Translations under genes and position numbers: made by a program | Notes under the pieces: generated by a model | The model's database searches: none | Told to the model about the DNA's origin: nothing | Seen by the model: only the letters and a program-made list of their open reading frames with translations | Shown: positions 1 through 8,336 of the stretch, in pieces | Layout of the letters: each line of letters starts with the position of its first letter | Position numbering within the stretch: position 1 is the stretch's first letter | Source of the DNA: Pseudobdellovibrionaceae bacterium | GTDB taxonomy: Bacteria; Bdellovibrionota; Bdellovibrionia; Bdellovibrionales; UBA1609 | Assembly: GCA_023954155.1 (NCBI GenBank) | Contig: JAMLIO010000001.1 | Location: forward strand, 62,001 to 126,000 | Direction: 5' to 3' | Length of the DNA: 64,000 nt

Positions 1-1160
1 ACATAGTCTGATCCATCTCCGAGAAACTGCATCAAGTTGATGTCTTGAGGAAGCTTTTCTCTTTTCTGATCAAAGTACACAATTCGAATATCTTCAGCCC
101 TAAATAGATTTCCTGCTAAAATATGCTGATCTTGAGCGATGGCCTTAAGCAGTGTGGTCTTACCGCTTCCGTTGTCACCCAATAGCCCTAAACACTGTTT
201 AGGTCCTAATATCAAATTGATGTTTTGTACAAGAGGCAAATGCACATCATAACCCACACTCACTGATTTTAATTCTATCAATTTTTTAGTCTTTCTTTCT
301 GTAGCATCAATCTCTAAGCGGGTCTTTGCTTGTGTAGATCTGTTGCGATCCTTGACTGTTTCAAGTTGCTCTAAGAGTTGATGAGCCTCTTGGATACGAC
401 TTTGGCTTTTTGTAGTTCTGGCCTTTACTCCTGCGCGCAGCCATTCCACTTCTCGGCGCGCTTTGTTTGACAGCGACTCTTGTAAAGTCATCTGGGCTTG
501 AATGTACTTGTCTTTCTCTTCTAAAAACTTACTGTAACTGCAATTATAAGACAAATAGCCATTGGCATAAAGTGGGTTGATTTCAATGGTTCGATTAGTG
601 ACTTGATTTAAAAACTCTCTATCATGGCTGACTAAAATAAAACTGCCCTTATAAGACTTTAACCACGACTCTAACCACAGCAACCCATCCCAATCCATGT
701 GGTTCGTGGGTTCATCCAAGATAAGAAGCTCAGGCTCATGAGCTAAAGCTCTGGCAATAGCTAAGCGTTTTTTCCATCCACCAGAAAGTGATGAAACACT
801 CACATTGGGGTCTGAAAAACCAGTCATACTTAAGAAGGTGGTGGCTTGCACTTCTGCATACAAAGAATCTTGTTGTTTTTGCATCAAAGTTTTAATGATG
901 AAATCTTTGGCAGAAATGTCTTCTTGAAAATGTGTGTCCTGTGCGACCAGAGCAATTTCTAAACTTTTTCTTGGACTGACCTCACCCATATCTGGTGTGT
1001 CGTAACCTGCCATGATTTTTAATAGCGTACTCTTGCCCGATCCATTAGGCCCAATAAGACCGATCTTTTCGTGAGCAAAAATCCCTAGGCTCAAATTTTC
1101 AAATAAAAGCTTTGAACCCAGAGTCTTTTGAATTTTGTTGATAGATAACAATAATGACAC
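1..1160 (-). CDS. ABC-F family ATPase (Uup-like), C-terminus beyond window
   Basis: Translating the minus strand from a GTG at 1160 gives an uninterrupted frame to the left edge of the window. Domain 1 has Walker A GPNGSGKST (residues 37-45), signature LSGGWKKRLAIARAL and Walker B LLILDEPTNHMD. A second Walker A (GDNGSGKT) lies near nt 150-175, so this is a two-ATPase soluble protein without membrane segments, as in ABC-F proteins that act on ribosomes or DNA. The signature wording is closest to Uup as I remember it; the subfamily is an inference. The GTG lies 3 nt after the stop of the prolyl oligopeptidase gene, which implies translational coupling in one transcript. It is partial only because the window ends. 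Confidence 0.85.
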   Translation of the reverse strand, partial: MSLLLSINKIQKTLGSKLLFENLSLGIFAHEKIGLIGPNGSGKSTLLKIMAGYDTPDMGEVSPRKSLEIALVAQDTHFQEDISAKDFIIKTLMQKQQDSLYAEVQATTFLSMTGFSDPNVSVSSLSGGWKKRLAIARALAHEPELLILDEPTNHMDWDGLLWLESWLKSYKGSFILVSHDREFLNQVTNRTIEINPLYANGYLSYNCSYSKFLEEKDKYIQAQMTLQESLSNKARREVEWLRAGVKARTTKSQSRIQEAHQLLEQLETVKDRNRSTQAKTRLEIDATERKTKKLIELKSVSVGYDVHLPLVQNINLILGPKQCLGLLGDNGSGKTTLLKAIAQDQHILAGNLFRAEDIRIVYFDQKREKLPQDINLMQFLGDGSDY

Positions 1161-1163
1161 AGC

Positions 1164-3287
1164 CTAGTTTAAACCCTCTTGAAGAAATGCAAAGATCAAC
1201 GCCCATTGGTGAGCGGCCTCTTTTAAATCCGAGCTACCCCCATGACCACCTTCTGTATTTTCATAAAGGTAGACATCCGCAATATCAAGCTCTTTCATTT
1301 TTGCCACCATTTTACGAGCATGAGCAGGGTGGACACGGTCATCTTTAGTTGAGGTATAAAATAAAAAATGCGGATACTTCGTGTCTTTTGAAACATTATG
1401 GTAAGGCGAGTATTTTTTAATAAATTGCCAGTCTTGGGCCTTATCAGGATTGCCATACTCAGACATCCAACTCGCACCCGCTAAAAGCTTGTGGTAACGG
1501 CTCATATCTAACAGGGGAACCAGACTCACTACTGCACCATATAGATCAGGTCTTTGCATAGATACCGCTCCCACAAGAAGCCCGCCATTGCTTCCGCCCA
1601 TAATTGCGATTTTAGATGGAGAGCTTATTTTTTGATGAACAACATCTTCGGTGACCGCCGTGAAGTCTTCATAGGACTTTTGTTTATTTTGTAAAATAGC
1701 GGCCTGATGCCACCCAGGACCATACTCGCCGCCACCTCTGATGTTTGCTAATACGTAAACATTGTTTTTATTCAGCCAATGTTTTCCCAAAATAGGTGAA
1801 TAGGTCAGTTTACGAGGAATATTAAAACCTCCATACCCAGATATAAGCACTTTATTTTGCGAATTGAGTTTTAATTTCCCATCATACACCAGAAAATAGG
1901 GAACCTTCGTTCCATCTTTACTGGTTGCAAATCTCTTTTCAATTTTAATGTTTTTATCTTTATAAAAACGTTTAGAGGCTTGAACTTGAGATTTTTTATG
2001 CACACCAAAATCATACACATATAACCCAGTGGGGAGATTCATATTCTCGGCAGTAAAGTAAAATTTATCCGTGTCTTTTCTCGCATCTATAAGTCTCAAG
2101 GAGACTGCACTTGAAAACCCTTGCAGATTTATATCTGTAATCTTAAAAGTCGACTTCTGTTCTTTTTTAACAAGTTCTACTTCGGATAACTTTTCATCTA
2201 AATCATCCGTATATAGAAAAATAATCTTATCTTTGGCCACCAACATTCTGCCAAAAGATTTTTTAGAGTAACTCTGACCAAACATCTCTGGCGCGAATAT
2301 CTCTTGTACATCCTCCAATTGGCCATTGGGTAAAACCTTTACTGCTACAACTGTACCTTGTACAAACTGTTTCTGCTTTAATTTACTGTCTTTTAAAAGA
2401 TAAGTAAGGAAGTACCCTTCATAATATCCATACACTCTGATAGATTTTGGAAATTGAATCTTTTGGGTCTTAATTTTATTTTCTAGATTCTCAACAAGAT
2501 AGTAGTTAGAGTCATAAAAATTTAAAGCCTCTATGGCAATATCACGAATGTCATTCTTGTGTTGAAGTCTATAGGCTGTGATCAACATGTTTTGAGGCTG
2601 AGTTTCAAGCAGAGTCTTTGCCTGCTGTAAAGTTTCTCCACGCTTAAGAATTTTAAGAATTCGTGGGTATCCTGATTGAGTGTGAGTATTAGGACCCAAG
2701 TCTGTTGCAATATAAAGTGCGTCTTTGTCCCTCCACTCTACTCTAGTTTTGGCTTCGGGAATCACAAAACCCCCTGCTACAAAAGATTTTGTAGCCAAGT
2801 CAAATTCACGAAGCTCAACCGCATCCTTCCCACCATCTGATAATGAAATGAGGCAGTATCTCTCTTGAGGTTTTAAGCAGGTCTCTCCCTTAAACACCCA
2901 GTTTTTATTTTCTGCTTTTGCAAGAGCATCAAAATCAATGACGATCTCCCATTTGCGTTTTCCTTTTTCAAAGCTCTGAATAGGTTGGCGACGCCACACT
3001 CCTTTGACATGTTTTTTATCACGCCAGAAGTTATAGACATGATCCCCTATAATTTGTGGGTAAAGAAGTTTGTCTTCTGACTCCAACATCGTAAGAATAT
3101 CATTATATGTCTTTTGAAACTCTTTGGTCTGAGTGAATTTATTTGTAGTGACTTTGTTGTTTTGAGTCACCCATCCCATAGATTGGTCTGTGCTGATCTC
3201 CTCAAGCCATTGAAAGTGATCATTGGATTTGGCATAAGCAGAAATAAATGACAGTTGAATACAAATTAAGATCAGGCCACGTTTCAC
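1164..3287 (-). CDS. Prolyl oligopeptidase family serine peptidase (S9A), exported
   Basis: The protein has about 708 residues: an N-terminal signal peptide, a beta-propeller-like middle and a C-terminal alpha/beta-hydrolase domain. The catalytic triad is visible: Ser in GGSNGG (about residue 566), Asp in TKDDRVHP (about 649-650) and His in EGGHGGS (about 682). The family cleaves short peptides after proline, and the signal peptide places this one in the periplasm or outside. The frame is open to an ATG at 3350. I prefer the GTG at 3287 because GGAGGGAC lies just upstream and the sequence after it is a clean signal peptide (VKRGLILICIQLS). A good promoter (3318-3347) precedes it. It is probably cotranscribed with the ABC-F gene. 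Confidence 0.9.
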   Translation of the reverse strand: MKRGLILICIQLSFISAYAKSNDHFQWLEEISTDQSMGWVTQNNKVTTNKFTQTKEFQKTYNDILTMLESEDKLLYPQIIGDHVYNFWRDKKHVKGVWRRQPIQSFEKGKRKWEIVIDFDALAKAENKNWVFKGETCLKPQERYCLISLSDGGKDAVELREFDLATKSFVAGGFVIPEAKTRVEWRDKDALYIATDLGPNTHTQSGYPRILKILKRGETLQQAKTLLETQPQNMLITAYRLQHKNDIRDIAIEALNFYDSNYYLVENLENKIKTQKIQFPKSIRVYGYYEGYFLTYLLKDSKLKQKQFVQGTVVAVKVLPNGQLEDVQEIFAPEMFGQSYSKKSFGRMLVAKDKIIFLYTDDLDEKLSEVELVKKEQKSTFKITDINLQGFSSAVSLRLIDARKDTDKFYFTAENMNLPTGLYVYDFGVHKKSQVQASKRFYKDKNIKIEKRFATSKDGTKVPYFLVYDGKLKLNSQNKVLISGYGGFNIPRKLTYSPILGKHWLNKNNVYVLANIRGGGEYGPGWHQAAILQNKQKSYEDFTAVTEDVVHQKISSPSKIAIMGGSNGGLLVGAVSMQRPDLYGAVVSLVPLLDMSRYHKLLAGASWMSEYGNPDKAQDWQFIKKYSPYHNVSKDTKYPHFLFYTSTKDDRVHPAHARKMVAKMKELDIADVYLYENTEGGHGGSSDLKEAAHQWALIFAFLQEGLN

Positions 3288-3317
3288 ATGTCCCTCCATG
3301 AAAAAAGGATTTGTGAA

Positions 3318-3347
3318 ATTATATAGTCTCTTAGACTGCGGTGACAA
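3318..3347 (-). promoter_or_regulatory. Sigma-70-type promoter of the prolyl oligopeptidase gene
   Basis: On the minus strand there is TTGTCA (3347-3342), an 18 bp spacer and a perfect TATAAT (3323-3318). It lies about 30 nt upstream of the GTG start at 3287. This supports the internal GTG start over the ATG at 3350, which would lie upstream of the -10 box. Confidence 0.65.
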
Positions 3348-3360
3348 CACACCTCACACA

Positions 3361-3391
3361 AAAACACCACCCTATTCAGAGTGGTGTTTTT
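3361..3391 (-). terminator. Intrinsic terminator ending the candidate small RNA
   Basis: The stem AAAACACCAC / GTGGTGTTTT has a loop of about 10 nt, and U-rich tracts lie on both sides, so it could work in either direction. On the minus strand it lies at the end of the GGA-rich stretch and just upstream of the peptidase promoter. There it would separate the small RNA from the peptidase transcript. Confidence 0.75.
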
Positions 3392-3555
3392 GGAGATCTT
3401 AAGTCCCTATATTTATTTGTGATCTCTTCCCTCTTTGGAAGCAGCTCCCCAGCTGCTGTCCTACTTTTTTGCCCCTAGCAAATTTTAAAGACTGTGTCCC
3501 TTGGATTTCAGCCTTGTCTCCCTCTTTGGCCCCGTCTCTCTGCTGATCATATATA
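3361..3555 (-). ncRNA. Candidate GGA-rich small RNA (CsrA/RsmA-sponge-like)
   Basis: This stretch has no ORF. Read on the minus strand it contains four AGGGA motifs (near 3404, 3430, 3499 and 3521), one AGGA (near 3460) and one GGGGA in the loop of a perfect hairpin GCAGCT-GGGG-AGCTGC (3441-3456). It ends in a strong intrinsic terminator. ANGGA motifs in or near hairpin loops are the hallmark of CsrB/RsmZ-type RNAs that titrate CsrA. The 11-mer TCCCTCTTTGG (plus strand) occurs twice, near 3428 and 3519. A TATATA box lies near 3550-3556, but I see no convincing -35, so the 5' end is uncertain. No CsrA gene is visible in this window. Function is an inference. Confidence 0.45.
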
Positions 3556-3800
3556 GTCGTTTTTAGCTAAAGAGGTAGCGCAATTTTTACAGGTTTTTTC
3601 CGAGATATAATTTTCTATTATAGAATAAAAAAAGAGTATTTATTTAAAATTTCTTTGCTGAGCCTGGTTTTGACCCAAGATTCGCCCAGCATGGATTTCA
3701 CGTCTTTTCTGTCAGTTTTTGGTTTAGACAAATAGCTTAAATAATGGGCACACGATAAGTTCCGCTTATCTTTAGGTCTGTAAAACTTTCTTTGTATCCA
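3556..3800. other. Unassigned AT-rich intergenic stretch
   Basis: This lies downstream of the DUF4105 gene and upstream of the candidate small RNA. It contains no ORF with coding character. A short perfect hairpin, GATAAG-TTCCG-CTTATC (about 3754-3770), could be the end of the DUF4105 transcript but lacks a U tract. I see nothing else I can name. Confidence 0.4.
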
Positions 3801-5798
3801 CTAATAAAATTTACGCAAACCTACTTCCCAATGAGAGTCTTCAAGTCTTAGACCCTCTGTATGACCATGCAAAAACAGTCCTTGTGCGTACGCAGCGAGC
3901 TTAAATTTTGGCACATAGTATTGAGTCGTTCCCTCAACTTGCCACTGTCTTTGCCACTGCTGACCTAAGTCCCAATACCAACGATGTCGGACTTCTAAAA
4001 GTGTGGCCAGATTAGAAGTCCAGTGCACTTTAAAACCCAAAAGAGGAGCTGAACTTAAACGAATCTTGTGATTAAACCTCGCACTGCTTTCTAGAGCATT
4101 GGAAAACATCAAATACAATAAAATGCTTTGATCTTGAGTAAGCGAAAAAGTAAGACCCGTATCAAATGACGCCACACCCACGATCTCATTTAATGAATAG
4201 GTATAGAGATTCTTACCCAAGCCTAATCTTAATCTCCAGCTGAGCTTTTTATCCATTGTGCTTGTGGGGGACAAAGCCTCTATCCTTAAAACATCTAATC
4301 TATCTAAACTCACCCGCCAGTTAGAGGAATTTTTAAGCTGATACACTTGTAGATTAAGATCAAAATAGTTCATTGCAATGGGAACATCCATCCCATCTTT
4401 TGCATCATACAACTCATGAAAGCCCATCTTATAACCCAGATTCAAAGATTTAAAGTTTTCACCCTGTCTATAGGATGTTCCAACTCTTTGTGGAGGGTGG
4501 ATGGTTTCTGGTGCTGAAGGTATATTGACCGTCAATGCAGGTGTTTTTTGTTTATGGCTTCTTGCAAGCAGAAGCGGTTGTTTTTTTTCTAAAGTTTTAT
4601 CTTCATCTGTAATATAGGACTTAGCATACTGGTAGTCATAATATAACATCGCTGTTTCTAAAATCTGTACGCTATCCCCTTTGAGCGACTCTTTGTCTTG
4701 CAATTTTTCATCAAAAAGATCATTGGCAATTTGTTTTACCCTGAGTTTCTCTTTGCGAACTAAGGGGTTTAAGCTTTGCAAAAGCTGTTTGTTAATGGAG
4801 GGTCTAAATTTTACTCTTTTAACCAATCCTTCATACTTATATAAACTTTTGATAGTCTCTACAGGAATAACAAGCACTTGATTTAAATCTTTATCAAAAT
4901 TGTACTTGGGCGACACAGCGCCTATGCTTTTGAGTGCCCAATAGGAACAGTTTTTGCCTAAGAAGTAGTACCACGTCCAACCCCTGCCTAATTCCCAAAA
5001 GTGCATGGTCAGCAGTTGGACGTCCTCATAATCCAAACCTAATTCGTATTCCCAAAGGTCTCTGGATTCAAAATCATTGTACTCGCGAATCTTGTAATAA
5101 AAAGGGACCGCCGTGAAATCCCCTCTAAAAAAACCAAACAGACCATTGATGGCATAAAAAAATGGATTTGTACCTTCGGTGCTGGCCGCATAGTTAATGC
5201 CATAATTGAGCAAATCCATTCCTTCTTGGCCTTGTTTGTTGATTTTTAGAAATGTGTGTCCAAATGCCGAAGATGGTGAGTTAAGATTATAGGCCGAAAA
5301 CACCATAGAGATAGATTGCCCCGCAGCTCTATTTATAAAAGATAGAAACTTAGGACAATACTTGATCTTATGAAATTCGTTAGCCTTAAGTTCTTTATCT
5401 AAAACATAAAACCTAGCAGGAAATTTACAAATGGCATGGTCATCATCAATGTCACTTGCGTCTTGAAAGAACATCTGTTCATACGTGGCCAATAACTCTT
5501 TGTAAGGGTTTACACTCCCTTCAGGACTGAGAAAAAAATCTGGGCTAGCAATTTCACTTTTCCCTTTAGCATTATAATACAACAACCTACGCCATCTAGG
5601 GCTGGCACTCCATGCTTGGAGTTTGGCTTTATGGACTGCTGCCGCCGCATTCTGCTCACTATGGTTCATTGAATTGACTTGTGTGATATTTCTGCTTTGC
5701 CCAGCATCAGATTGCGCGCGCGGAGGGATCTCTGTCTGTGCGAAGACAAAGCATCCAAGACTCAGGAATATATAAATAATAATAAAACGTATAACCAT
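3801..5798 (-). CDS. DUF4105 (Lnb-like) envelope protein with beta-strand-rich C-terminus
   Basis: The protein has 665 residues with a signal peptide (residues 1-20, ending FVFAQ). Residues about 140-320 match the DUF4105/Lnb N-terminal periplasmic domain: SAYNLNSPSSAFGHTFLK, then NYGINYAAS, a GLFGFFRGDFTAVPFYYK segment and the conserved GKNCSYW motif. In this family the His and Cys of these motifs are thought to form a papain-like active site. Residues about 440-665 are rich in alternating hydrophobic/polar strands and end in FY, which suggests an outer-membrane beta-barrel. The start codon directly follows the U tract of a terminator hairpin, with no separate ribosome binding site. The substrate is unknown. 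Confidence 0.8.
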   Translation of the reverse strand: MVIRFIIIYIFLSLGCFVFAQTEIPPRAQSDAGQSRNITQVNSMNHSEQNAAAAVHKAKLQAWSASPRWRRLLYYNAKGKSEIASPDFFLSPEGSVNPYKELLATYEQMFFQDASDIDDDHAICKFPARFYVLDKELKANEFHKIKYCPKFLSFINRAAGQSISMVFSAYNLNSPSSAFGHTFLKINKQGQEGMDLLNYGINYAASTEGTNPFFYAINGLFGFFRGDFTAVPFYYKIREYNDFESRDLWEYELGLDYEDVQLLTMHFWELGRGWTWYYFLGKNCSYWALKSIGAVSPKYNFDKDLNQVLVIPVETIKSLYKYEGLVKRVKFRPSINKQLLQSLNPLVRKEKLRVKQIANDLFDEKLQDKESLKGDSVQILETAMLYYDYQYAKSYITDEDKTLEKKQPLLLARSHKQKTPALTVNIPSAPETIHPPQRVGTSYRQGENFKSLNLGYKMGFHELYDAKDGMDVPIAMNYFDLNLQVYQLKNSSNWRVSLDRLDVLRIEALSPTSTMDKKLSWRLRLGLGKNLYTYSLNEIVGVASFDTGLTFSLTQDQSILLYLMFSNALESSARFNHKIRLSSAPLLGFKVHWTSNLATLLEVRHRWYWDLGQQWQRQWQVEGTTQYYVPKFKLAAYAQGLFLHGHTEGLRLEDSHWEVGLRKFY

Positions 5799-5828
5799 AA
5801 AAAAAAGCCTGTTTAAGCTAAACAGGCT
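5799..5828 (-). terminator. Intrinsic terminator abutting the DUF4105 start codon
   Basis: On the minus strand there is GCCTGTTTA-GCT-TAAACAGGC followed by eight U residues. It ends the DUF3015 transcript. The U tract runs directly into the ATG of the next gene (5798-5796), so the hairpin is both the terminator of one gene and the entire leader of the next. Confidence 0.85.
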
Positions 5829-5886
5829 TTTTGTACTTATTCAAGTCTCAGCTTTAAAAGCGACACTTTAATATGATGTTCTCGTA

Positions 5887-6354
5887 TTAACCCAAACCAG
5901 GACAAGCATGATTGGATTTGATCACCAAGTCCATGTTCTCAACAATCTCTGCTGCTGACATGTTTGTATCAGTGATGATCAATTCATAGTTTGATTTGAT
6001 AGTGTCTGCAAATACAGCTGGTGTTTGGCAAGAGAACATTTGAGCTAATACTGTCACTGTCTCTCCTTCGCCTTTAGCCAGTTCGTTCATTACAGAAATT
6101 TTATTAGCTGCCACGAACACATTGGCTTTTTCTACTTTGGCGTTGATTGCATTGGCATCACAATTTAATGTACCAAAAGTAATACCAAAAGTTTGGTTAC
6201 CTAAAGTCGCGTTAGTAGTTGCAGCAAGAACTTGCTCATACCATTCGTTTTTACCTTCAAAAATTAAAGAACCCACACCACATCCTGCAGCTCCATATCC
6301 GAAAGCTTTTGCAGAAAAACCAAAAACCAATAGAACCAACATCAATCTTTTCAT
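5887..6354 (-). CDS. DUF3015 family exported protein
   Basis: The protein has 155 residues with a typical signal peptide (MKRLMLVLLVFGFSAKAFG) followed at once by the family-defining GAAGCGVGSLIFEGKNEWYEQVLAATTN region, given here as key residues Gly-Cys-Gly and Phe-Glu-Gly. Further cysteines (NCD, FSCQ, HAC) probably form disulphides in the periplasm. DUF3015 proteins are small envelope proteins of unknown function. A strong Shine-Dalgarno sequence (AAGGAGAT) lies 5 nt before the ATG, and a TATAAA-like -10 box lies about 40 nt further up. It has its own terminator, so it is probably monocistronic and well expressed. Confidence 0.85.
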   Translation of the reverse strand: MKRLMLVLLVFGFSAKAFGYGAAGCGVGSLIFEGKNEWYEQVLAATTNATLGNQTFGITFGTLNCDANAINAKVEKANVFVAANKISVMNELAKGEGETVTVLAQMFSCQTPAVFADTIKSNYELIITDTNMSAAEIVENMDLVIKSNHACPGLG

Positions 6355-6464
6355 TTCATCTCCTTTTGAAATACATGTTGTTTAAAACTCACTTCATATT
6401 TTATACAATGCCGACGTGATTGAACATCAAAATTGTTCTTAGTTTTTTACACAATTATACCAAG

Positions 6465-6812
6465 CTATTCGTATTTTTTAATGCAATCCAACGCAGTGTC
6501 ATCATCGTAAGCCTTGATGACACTCAAATCATCGTCTGCCGTATTGATCTTTGCTTTAGACATTGTGTAACGCTTATGAATGGCCTCGACAGTTTCAAGG
6601 CTAAGATCTTTAGCTTTATGCTCTTCAACTAAACATTTACAAACTTGAGCGACCTTTTTTTTAGGTAACTTCAAAGTGCTGTTCTTATTACATGCACTTT
6701 CAATTTGCTTATATAAAGTGTCACGCGCATCTTTTTTAGCATGTAAGGGAGCTATCAAAAATGACATCAGAAAAAAACTAATCAGGACCTGTCTTGGAAA
6801 TTTAATACTCAT
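6465..6812 (-). CDS. Small exported protein of unknown function
   Basis: The protein has 115 residues. Residues 1-25 form a signal peptide (ending in APLHAKK). The mature part is lysine-rich with four cysteines: one in SACNKN, a pair in QVCKCLVEEH and one near the C-terminus (ALDCIKKYE). This fits a small disulphide-stabilised periplasmic protein. I recognise no family. It stands alone between the DUF3015 gene and the thiolase gene, both also on the minus strand. Confidence 0.6.
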   Translation of the reverse strand: MSIKFPRQVLISFFLMSFLIAPLHAKKDARDTLYKQIESACNKNSTLKLPKKKVAQVCKCLVEEHKAKDLSLETVEAIHKRYTMSKAKINTADDDLSVIKAYDDDTALDCIKKYE

Positions 6813-6887
6813 AATGCAAAAATCCTTTTTCCATAACTTAATCTAACATCTTAAGAGCAATAATGGAGTCCAGTACCCAACTTTAGT

Positions 6888-8171
6888 CTAGCTCTCTGCC
6901 GAACGCATGATCAAGGCCACACCCATACCCCCCGCGGTGCACGCCGTGAGCAAAGCCTTCGCATTGGCGCGTGAACTTAATTGCTTACCCACAGCTCCAA
7001 TCATTCTAGCTCCCGTGGCCGCAAATGGATGTCCCAAAGCTAAGCTACTTCCTTTTAAATTCAACTTACTACGATCAATTTCTCCAAGCACACCCTCTAA
7101 GCCCAACTTGTCTTTGCAATATTGAGGATCAGTCCAGGCTTTGAGTGTGCACAAAACTTGAGCGGCAAAAGCTTCATGAATTTCATAAATGTCAAAATCT
7201 TGCAGGCGCATACGATTTCTTTGTAACAAGATGCTGACGGCTTTTGTGGGAGCCATCAATAAACCTTCACCACCCACAAAATCAACGGCTGCTGATTGAG
7301 CATCCTCAATATAGGCTAAAATAGGAAGGTTATGTTTTTTAGCATAGTCTTCTGAAGCCAGCATGACAGCAGCGGCTCCATCTGTCAGTGGCGTACTATT
7401 GGCTGCCGTCAATGTGCCATTCACTTTATCAAAAGCGGGCTTAAGTGAGGCCATCTTTTCTAAGGTGGAGTCGGGTCTTACAAATTGATCCTGCTTTTGT
7501 CCCTGAAACTCAAATACTAAGTCAGAATAAAATCCTTCTGTATAAGCCGCGCCCGCATTACGATGACTGGTTAATGCAAAGGCATCTTGGTCCTCACGTT
7601 TGATCTTCCATTCTTTAGCCATAAGTTCGCAATGATCGCCCATGCTTAAACCTGTGCGAGGTTCATTCACTGTGGGAAAAGTAGGAACGATAAATTTAGG
7701 TTTAAATGACAATAGGCTTTGCAGCTTCGCCATAGTGGACTTCGCCCCACGCAATTTAAACAACCACTGTCTATAAGCTTCTGATATTTCCAGAGGGGAA
7801 CCACTATTTGTGTCCGTGCCACAAGCAATACCCGCATCCGCTTGTCCCAGCTTAATTTTATTGGCTAGAATAATGGCTGCTTCCAAACTTGTGCCACATG
7901 CTCTCTGCACATCTAAACCTGGCGTAGTGGGATCGAGTTCTGTGGACAGCACACATTCACGCACCAAATTAAAATCTAGTGTGGACTTGATGACAGAACC
8001 ACCGATGACATCGTCTAAAAGCTTTCCTTCTAATTTTAATTTTTTGATTAAATCTACAAGTGTTGCCGTTAATAAATCTTTATTTTTTAGCTTTGCATAC
8101 TTACCAAAAGATCTGACAAAGGGAGTACGGCTTGAACCTACTAACACTACCTTTTGCTGATTTGAACTCAT
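6888..8171 (-). CDS. fadI: Thiolase / acetyl-CoA C-acyltransferase (FadI-like)
   Basis: The protein has 427 residues, the length of FadI-type thiolases. The catalytic residues are in place: nucleophilic Cys in QRACGTS (residue 92), His in ALGHPFAATG (381) and the second Cys in TACTAGGMG (411). The enzyme cleaves 3-ketoacyl-CoA with CoA to release acetyl-CoA, or condenses in reverse. No FadJ-type partner is adjacent, so it may work with enzymes encoded elsewhere. GTGAGG precedes the ATG. The divergent DUF885 gene starts 165 bp away and shares the intergenic promoter region. The FadI rather than PhaA/AtoB assignment rests on the length and QRACGTS wording. Confidence 0.85.
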   Translation of the reverse strand: MSSNQQKVVLVGSSRTPFVRSFGKYAKLKNKDLLTATLVDLIKKLKLEGKLLDDVIGGSVIKSTLDFNLVRECVLSTELDPTTPGLDVQRACGTSLEAAIILANKIKLGQADAGIACGTDTNSGSPLEISEAYRQWLFKLRGAKSTMAKLQSLLSFKPKFIVPTFPTVNEPRTGLSMGDHCELMAKEWKIKREDQDAFALTSHRNAGAAYTEGFYSDLVFEFQGQKQDQFVRPDSTLEKMASLKPAFDKVNGTLTAANSTPLTDGAAAVMLASEDYAKKHNLPILAYIEDAQSAAVDFVGGEGLLMAPTKAVSILLQRNRMRLQDFDIYEIHEAFAAQVLCTLKAWTDPQYCKDKLGLEGVLGEIDRSKLNLKGSSLALGHPFAATGARMIGAVGKQLSSRANAKALLTACTAGGMGVALIMRSAES

Positions 8172-8336
8172 AATACCTCACTTTAGCGTAGAGCATCTTT
8201 AAATATGTTCTATTGTATAATTCTCAAGCACATATTATATTACAACTAACGTAAAATACACTCAACCACAGAAAGTCTTTGCATACAGACAGAAGTCGAA
8301 CCCAGGTCCCCATTAAAATCATGCAAAGGAGGTTTT

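Noticed and set aside
1-1160. Truncated pseudogene at the left edge
   Set aside because: The frame is open and motifs are intact up to the window edge; it is cut only by the window.
8292-8310. T-loop-like GGTTCGAC on the minus strand, suggesting a tRNA or tmRNA 3' end
   Set aside because: The flanking bases do not form a T stem, and no acceptor or anticodon arm can be built nearby.
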